Part shown: piece by piece, positions 58,195-64,000 of the stretch
Layout: every line of letters starts with the position of its first letter
Numbering within the stretch: the stretch's first letter is position 1
NCBI RefSeq assembly: GCF_047663525.1
Contig: NC_092616.1
Coordinates: 4,439,501 to 4,503,500 of the forward strand
DNA from: Anas platyrhynchos
Taxonomy: Eukaryota; Chordata; Aves; Anseriformes; Anatidae
DNA: 64,000 bases
Reading direction: 5' to 3'
Made by a program: the position numbers and the translations under genes
The notes under the pieces: generated by a model
Seen by the model: only the letters and a program-made list of their open reading frames with translations
What the model was told of the DNA's origin: nothing
The model's database searches: none

Positions 58195-58690
58195 TCTGCT
58201 GTAACACTAACTAAAAACAGTCACATAAACCCTTTCCCTATTTCTAGCAGTGACATTACTCCCTAAACCTAAATGCTACTCCACACCATGACAGGAATCC
58301 ACTGCTCTAGTGCCTGACCTCAAAGTATCCCCTGAAGCCCAAACTCAGCCAATAGACCATTGTCCTTACCTTTACTCTCTTGATAACCCTGATCCCTGCC
58401 CTTAATATTAGCAGTAAAATGCTCTGCTTAACTCTACACAACTTCCTGACAGCCTTAAACAAAACCCTAAACCAAAATACTTGCCCATACCTAAAAAAAC
58501 ACAGACCTGCCACCACAAGCAAAAGACCAAACCCTCCCACTAAACCTTTGCTTAATCTTTAACCCAGAAAGGTGAGCTCTAGTCCCTAATCCCATACACG
58601 AACACCTAACACCCAAAGCCCCTATTCCTGTGCCCCTCTCCATTCCTTCAACCCCTCTCCCAACCCTTAACTTGAGGTGCCTGGCCCTTT
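58195..58690. repeat. G-poor, C/A-rich tract with CCCTAA-like words
   Basis: The plus strand is strikingly poor in G and rich in CCCTAAA, AACCCT and CACAC-type words. It looks like degenerate telomere-like or satellite DNA. No gene is supported. Confidence 0.5.
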
Positions 58691-58929
58691 GGGTCAGGGC
58701 AGGAACCGTTATGTTGCTGTGCAGTCACATGGCATTCAAAGATGAACGCGACGGGCCATGGATCTGATCAGCTTGTGGGCCACAAGGAGGAGATGGGTGG
58801 GAATGCTCTGATCAGCTCAGCTCTGCCTCAGGATCTCCTGCCCCAGCAGGAGCAATGTGACTGTGGCAGTGACTGTGAGGTCACTTCTGTCCCTGCAGTT
58901 GATAGGGCAGCAGCAGGAATGTGTCACGG

Positions 58930-59090
58930 AAAGGGACTGTGAGGTCACTTCTGCCTGAAGTAGCTGACAGGTCACCCTTGACTTTTCCCTGGGATCTGTG
59001 CCTTTGGGCTGACATCTGCCAGTGGCCCTGCTAGGCAAGCAGAAGGCACCTGGTTGGCATGCTGACTGTGGGATCCCCTCTGCCTACATA
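58930..59090 (+). repeat. Repeat Z, copy 2
   Basis: A direct repeat of 57540-57700, about 1.4 kb away, just upstream of module U. Confidence 0.6.
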
Positions 59091-59199
59091 CCCAGGAGGA
59101 CCCAGACAGAAAGAAGGCCCGGATATGTGTTCTCTTGTCCCTTCTGGCGCATCCTGGAAGGTTGGAAGTGGCCACAAGGAGGAAGAAATGTCCCCCACC

Positions 59200-60415
59200 A
59201 TGACTTCATGTCCAAACTGATACTGGGGCATAAAGAAGTTATTGTTACAGCTAATTCATCCTCTGCTAGGAGAAACAACACTGCTGGTGAGAAATGTGTG
59301 TGCCCAGGGGAGGGAGGGAAGCCCAGGGATCCCTTCAGGCTGTTTCCCAGCAGGTTCCCCTGCAGCCCCAGGGCCATGTGCAGGGAGCCTGGTGGGGGGC
59401 AGAGCAAGGGAGGCCTTGGGCTGGGCCTCTGCTGCTGAGCTGGGCCGGGCTCCTGGGCCCAAGGGGAGCTCCTGGCAAGCGGGCAGCGCTGCAGAGACAC
59501 AGCTCTGCCCAGGAGCAGCTCCTGTGCACAGCGCAGCAGGGCTGGGGGCACTGCCTGCAGAGACACAGTGCTTAAAGGCAGGCAGAAGTGGCAGCATGCC
59601 CAGAGCTCCCTGCGGGAGAAGACTTCCCAGCCCTGCACCCGGTAAGTCTCTGGCTGGAGGGCAATGCAGCCGCAGTTCGTGGAGGCAGGAGAAGCCGGGG
59701 GTGCAGGCAGGGGTGTCCAGGGCTGTGGTGCAGAGCAGGGTCCCTGCTGTGGCCCAGGGGCTGTGTGGCGGGGCAGGGCCTCTGCCGCCTGCCAGGCTCA
59801 GCACTCAGCCTGCCCGGGGAGCTGCCCAGGGCGCTGCGGGGAGAAGCTGTGGGTGGAAGGAGCCCCCCGGCAGGGCAGGGTCCTGCTGCTGGTGGGAGGC
59901 TGTTACCTGGGGCAGCCTGCTCACAGCTCCACAGCACAGCTAGGGTGTATCCAAGGGGACTTTGCAAGAGGAAAGTTAAGGTAGGAGTTAGCTGCTTCAG
60001 GCTCAGCATTTCTGCTGAGTTTCTGCATTCTTTTGTTTGTTTGTTTGTTTGTCTTAGTGGGAATAGAAATCAATGCTGTTATGTCAAAGAGAAGTCTAAC
60101 AGTACTAAGACTCCACGAGGCGCACTACAAGGACTTCAAGAAATCCCTTTCCTGTGCCTCAGCCCATAGAAAACTCCACCACTACCCGTGCAGTGTCAGC
60201 AGGGTCTGTGTGACCTGAGCTCTAGGACGTGCCCCCAGCAAGCTGCCCCTGGGCAGAGCCCTGTTGCCAGGAGGTGTCTGCAGGGCAGAGCTGAGCACCC
60301 AGCGGGTGGGATGGGGGCTGTGAGCTGCAGGCAGGAGGCGTGGGGACAGAGACCCAGCTGCAGGCAGGGACAGTTGCAGGCAGCAGAGCCATGGGCAGGG
60401 AGTGAGAGGTAGCTG
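59200..60415 (+). repeat. OR upstream module U, copy 6, with conserved donor
   Basis: The best preserved U module, matching inverted 14090-15200 and 33610-34460. The candidate exon (about 59555-59641) ends CACCCG|GTAAGT with the intron starting at 59642, 1.89 kb before the OR ATG at 61529. A (TTTG)n run lies at 60031-60052. Confidence 0.78.
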
Positions 60416-61528
60416 CTCGCAGGAATTTCATGGTAGGGGAGATTTCGGCACCTTCCTTACATCCACGTAGTGCAGATGACTTACCCAGAGCAACTGCGTG
60501 GTCTCTGCTCAAATCCAGCAGAGCCTCTGCCCCCAAATCATTGGGTCTCTGACTGTGTTGTCCCTTAGCAGCAGGACCCTCAGAGGAAGAGAACCCCCAG
60601 GTGCCCATCTCTCACTCCCATTCTTGCCTCCAAAAGCTGGAACACTGGGGCATTTCTCTGTGTTTCCCCTCCCATCCATCCTGCCCTTAGTATTCCCCCC
60701 ATACTCTCTTGGCAGTGGGAGTAAAGCCAAAATCTCAAACACCAGAATACTGAGTCCTGCTGTGAAGGTGCATCCCTGGGAGCAAAGTGACCATCTGTTC
60801 TAGCCAAAATGGCTTTGGACACTGTGGTGCGTAGGGCTGGGAAATGAGCTAGCTTTGTTCAGGTCACTCTGTTTTAAGGACAGCCAGTGCTGTCCCTGGG
60901 TTATTCTCTGAGAAACATCTCAAATAACTTTCTTCAGACAGGATCTTTTGTGAAGCTGTTTTATTCTGGATTGCAATGGCGGGCATCTTGTCAATTAGGA
61001 GCATATTTTACTAAACAAATCCTAACCTTTTATTCCCTATTCCTTGATCCCTGATCATCTCCCCTGTTTCTTCATTGGCTGAGTACTACAGGTCCACAAG
61101 CTACTTGACGATCCTCTATACCATATATGTACATTTTTCCTTTTTTTCAACCCTTTAATTTCTCCTTTCTTATGTTTTGAGAACTTGTGATCTTTGTTTT
61201 ACTGTTCTATCACTGCTCATCCTGTTTTTTCTCAAGCTTCTACCGTATTTTGGATCAGTGAGGCCTTCTACTGTCCACTTCTCTACTTAGCATTCCTCCT
61301 TATTATGACTACACAACTACCTTGGAATACAGAAAAGTAATTCACTACTGCAAAAACACAACTTTGTTTCTTACAATTTTGCTGGAGGATGATAAACAGA
61401 CCCCACTGTCTTACAGGTGTATTGAATGTGCACTAAATTATGGATTTCAGAACATGTTAAGACCTTTCATAGGTACCAAGTTCATGTCCCTTGGTCTTTC
61501 GATAGACCCTGAGTCCAAGAGGCATCAG
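60416..61528. other. Proximal 5' flank of the OR at 61529
   Basis: AT-rich from 60900 on. It differs from the proximal flanks of the ORs at 7724, 12067 and 24454. A candidate acceptor TCTTTCGATAG (AG at 61504-61505) lies 24 bases before the ATG. The OR frame is open upstream to 61322, but that part has no receptor character. Confidence 0.45.
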
Positions 61529-62464
61529 ATGACCAACAGCAGCTCCAGCACCGAGTTCCTCCTCCTGCCATTTGCAGACACAAGGGAGCTGCAGCTCCTG
61601 CACTTTGCGCTCTTCCTGGGCATCTACCTGGCTGCCCTCCTGGGCAACGGCCTCATCCTCACTGCTATAGCCTGCGACCACCACCTCCACACCCCCATGT
61701 ACTTCTTCCTCCTCAACCTCGCCCTCCTTGACCTGGGCTGCATCTCCACCACGCTGCCCAAAGCCATGGCCAATGCCCTCTGGAACACCACGGCGATTTC
61801 CTATGCAGGATGCGTTGCACAGGTCTTTTTCTTCTTCTTTTTCTTTTCAGCAGAGTATTCTCTTCTTACTCTCATGTCCTATGACCGCTACGTTGCCATC
61901 TGCAAGCCCCTGCACTACGGGTGCCTCCTGGGCAGCAGAGCTTGTGCCCAGATGGCAGCAGCTGCCTGGGGTAGTGGGGTTCTTTATGCTCTGCTGCACA
62001 CTGCCAATACATTTTCCCTGCCCCTCTGCCAAGGCAATGCTGTGGACCAGTTCTTCTGTGAAATCCCCTCCATCCTCAAGCTCTCCTGCACAGACTCCTA
62101 CCTCAGGGAAATTGGGCTTCTCACATTTAGTGGTTTTCTGTTTTTAGGGTGTTTTGTTTTCATTCTTTTCTCCTATGTGCAGATCCTCAGGGCTGTGCTG
62201 AGAATGCCCTCTAAGCAAGGCCGGCACAAAGCCTTTTCCACATGCCTCCCTCACCTGGCTGTGGTCTCCCTGTTTCTCAGCACAGGCATGTTTGCCTACC
62301 TGAAGCCCCCCTCCATCTCCTCACCATCCCTGAACCTGGTGATGACTGTCCTGTACTCGGTGATGCCCCCAGCAGTGAACCCCCTCATCTACAGCATGAG
62401 GAACCAGGAGCTCATGAATGCCATTAGGAAAGTGATGTCATGGAGATATTTAAGGATGTGCTGA
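61529..62464 (+). CDS. Olfactory receptor, OR14-like (311 aa)
   Basis: Intact receptor with N3-S-S, GN at 39-40, PMYFFLLNLALLD at 56-68, MSYDRYVAIC at 116-125, C95/C177, SY in TM5 at 215-216, KAFSTCLPHL at 234-243, and NPLIY at 284-288. TM3 has seven consecutive Phe (100-106) from TTT/TTC codons. The ICL2/TM4 border reads HYGCLLGSR with an extra Cys. The start follows the paralogs; an open extension of 69 codons upstream is not receptor-like. Sister of the OR at 49836 by TM5 and 3' flank. The ligand is unknown. Confidence 0.96.
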   Translation: MTNSSSSTEFLLLPFADTRELQLLHFALFLGIYLAALLGNGLILTAIACDHHLHTPMYFFLLNLALLDLGCISTTLPKAMANALWNTTAISYAGCVAQVFFFFFFFSAEYSLLTLMSYDRYVAICKPLHYGCLLGSRACAQMAAAAWGSGVLYALLHTANTFSLPLCQGNAVDQFFCEIPSILKLSCTDSYLREIGLLTFSGFLFLGCFVFILFSYVQILRAVLRMPSKQGRHKAFSTCLPHLAVVSLFLSTGMFAYLKPPSISSPSLNLVMTVLYSVMPPAVNPLIYSMRNQELMNAIRKVMSWRYLRMC

Positions 62465-63855
62465 GGAAACTGACTGGACCTTTTTGCAGCTATAAACTGC
62501 TTCTTTTCTTTTTCAGGTAAATTGCAGTTTATGTAATGATAGGGCAAGCTGTCTTAACTTCTGGATGGATTTAATTTGTTTTGTTTTTAATTTCCCCTTG
62601 TGATATTGTTTTCCACAAAGAAATGCTGTTCTTCATCCCCTTGTACCAATATATCTTTTGTGACCCTGAGGCTTTGCATAAATGAGGAGCCAGACTCTCT
62701 GTGTATTTAAACAAAATAGATGAAGCCACAACTTCTTTGTCTGAGACCCACTCTCAGTTGATCAGGAAGTAATGGGACTGGCAAACCCTTTCTGGCTGCA
62801 GCAGCCCGGGCCTGGCTGCCCTGGCCCTGGCGCAGCAGGAGCTGCCTGAGAAACCCCAGGGATGGCACGAAGGGGCTGCAGGCCTCTGAGGATCTGCTGC
62901 TGAAGAGAGCAGGGGACACAGCAGGGGACACTGACCTCTGTATGCTTCTGCCTCGGATGTTCCCCTCTGTGGTGCTGAGCCCTCTGTGCTCCCAGGAGCT
63001 GCTGTGCCCTTCACAGGGGCTGTGGCTGTGGTGGCAGTGCCCAGAGCCCTGCAGCAACCTGCTGTGGGCACTGTCTTGGGGTCACCCCAGCCTGGGCTGC
63101 TGTGCTGGGCTGGGATGAGGGCAGGGAGGTGGCCAGGGGATAGGGAAGTGGGAGAATTGGGGGGAAGCTGGGAAAGTCTGGAATAGCCGTTTGGCCATTG
63201 CTCACATCTCTGCCCACCAAGGGCATATGAGAGGCTGTTGTCCCTCACAGCCCTGCCTGTAATCTCTCCCTTCTCACACTGTGCTCTGTCATATCCAGCA
63301 TTTTCCCATGCCTAGTCACACAGGCTCCCACCCCATGTCCAGATGGCATCACTGCAGGGCAGCCCTCCCCAGGGCCCAGGCATCTGCCTGCAGCTTCCAC
63401 AGCTGCTGCTCTTGATGGCCTCCTGAGGCCTGCCTGCTCCTGGCCCATCACAGTGTTGTGAGGAGGTGACTTCAGCAGCAGCAGCCCAGCCATGGTGGAC
63501 AGAGCTGTCCCCTGCCTGAGCTGCCCCGTGTCCCGTGGGGTTTGTGATGCACTCGATGACATCGCTGTGCCTGCCTGCCTGCCACCCGGCAGTCAGGTCA
63601 CTGCAGTAGGAATGGCATCACAACCCACCTCCCAGCCGTGTCACTGGGACCTTCCTCCACCTCTCCCCTCTCCCCAGCTCCCAACACTTCTGGGTTGGTT
63701 TCCTGATAGTTCAGGTGATGTAAAATCCTAGAATCCCAGCCACTCGCCCATCTCTCTCCCAGTTATCTGTGTGTACACATGTAACTGTGTATATAAATTT
63801 ACCTTTACTTGCACATATAGCTGTAGTTACATCTGTAGCTATACAAATATATCCA
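62465..63855 (+). repeat. OR 3' flank and module B, copy 3
   Basis: An inverted match to 48470-49835 over nearly its whole length, and a direct match of 63190-63855 to 21330-22000. The polyadenylation context reads AAACAAAATAGATGAAG (62709-62725), so the canonical AATAAA has become AATAGA. Confidence 0.8.
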
Positions 63856-64000
63856 CAAAGAAATGGTTTGTGACCTGCTACGGCACTTGCATGTGCACAA
63901 ATCGATGGGGCCGAATGGGATCCACCCAAGGGTACTGAGAGAACTGGCAGAAGAGCTTGCCAAGCCCCTATCCATCATTTATCAGCAGTCCTGGCTATCG
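63856..64000 (+). mobile_element. CR1 LINE, partial, running off the window
   Basis: A plus-strand open frame contains KSMGPNGIHPRVLRELAEE, a conserved CR1 region before the RT core, and continues past the window end. It inserted in module B just after the ACAAATAT block. The frame is uninterrupted as far as seen, so this copy may be young. Confidence 0.88.

Noticed and set aside
61322..61528. N-terminal extension of the OR at 61529 (69 codons)
   Set aside because: Paralogs start at the inner ATG, the extension is not receptor-like, and a candidate splice acceptor lies between.

Overview
This window is bird genomic DNA. It combines single-exon olfactory receptors (ORs) of the bird-expanded OR14 (gamma-c) type, many CR1 LINEs with the avian 3' end of short ATTCTATG/ATTCTGTG repeats, and avian ERVL-like retroviral remnants. 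I found no bacterial-type genes, rRNA, tRNA or CRISPR. The species cannot be fixed from this sequence.

The window is an OR array. Four or five ORs have open frames: 7724-8668 (+), 12067-13116 (-, with an altered DRY motif), 24454-25413 (-), 49836-50780 (-) and 61529-62464 (+). Three more are broken: 35516-36476 (+, a one-base slip in a T run), 40806-40885 (+, only the first codons left) and 55336-55877 (+, 5' half lost, frameshift and stop).

Most of the noncoding DNA consists of duplicated pieces of an ancestral OR unit. From 5' to 3' relative to the receptor the order is: module W (16500-17980, 28400-29785, 46680-47325), GC-rich module U (5390-7700, 13117-15240, 25414-27600, 33610-34460, 51870-52110, 59200-60415), the OR coding exon, and a 3' flank that continues into module A (1-2084, 8669-11360, 20790-21130, 31815-32112, 38666-40135) or its diverged relative B (21330-22646, 47746-49830, 62465-63855). 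Copies lie in both orientations, so ORs face each other tail-to-tail or head-to-head. Four U copies keep a GGTAAGT splice donor about 1.7-1.9 kb upstream of the receptor ATG, and AG acceptors lie 10-30 bases before several ATGs. This fits a noncoding first exon spliced to a single coding exon. Conserved AATAAA signals lie about 100-300 bases after the stop codons.

Transposons have broken and joined these units. Several unit boundaries fall inside CR1 elements. One CR1 (37195-38665) keeps a 365-codon reverse transcriptase frame. A solo LTR (10552-11141) with a 5-bp target duplication sits in one copy of module A, while a paralogous copy near position 105 preserves the empty site. Three related ERVL-like bodies (2633-4620, 17981-19503, 52521-53720) are defective, and the third has a 30-bp tandem repeat in its gag-like part. 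No wholly new system was identified. The most useful leads are the modular OR unit with its candidate upstream exon, the CR1-centred breakpoints, and the altered receptors.
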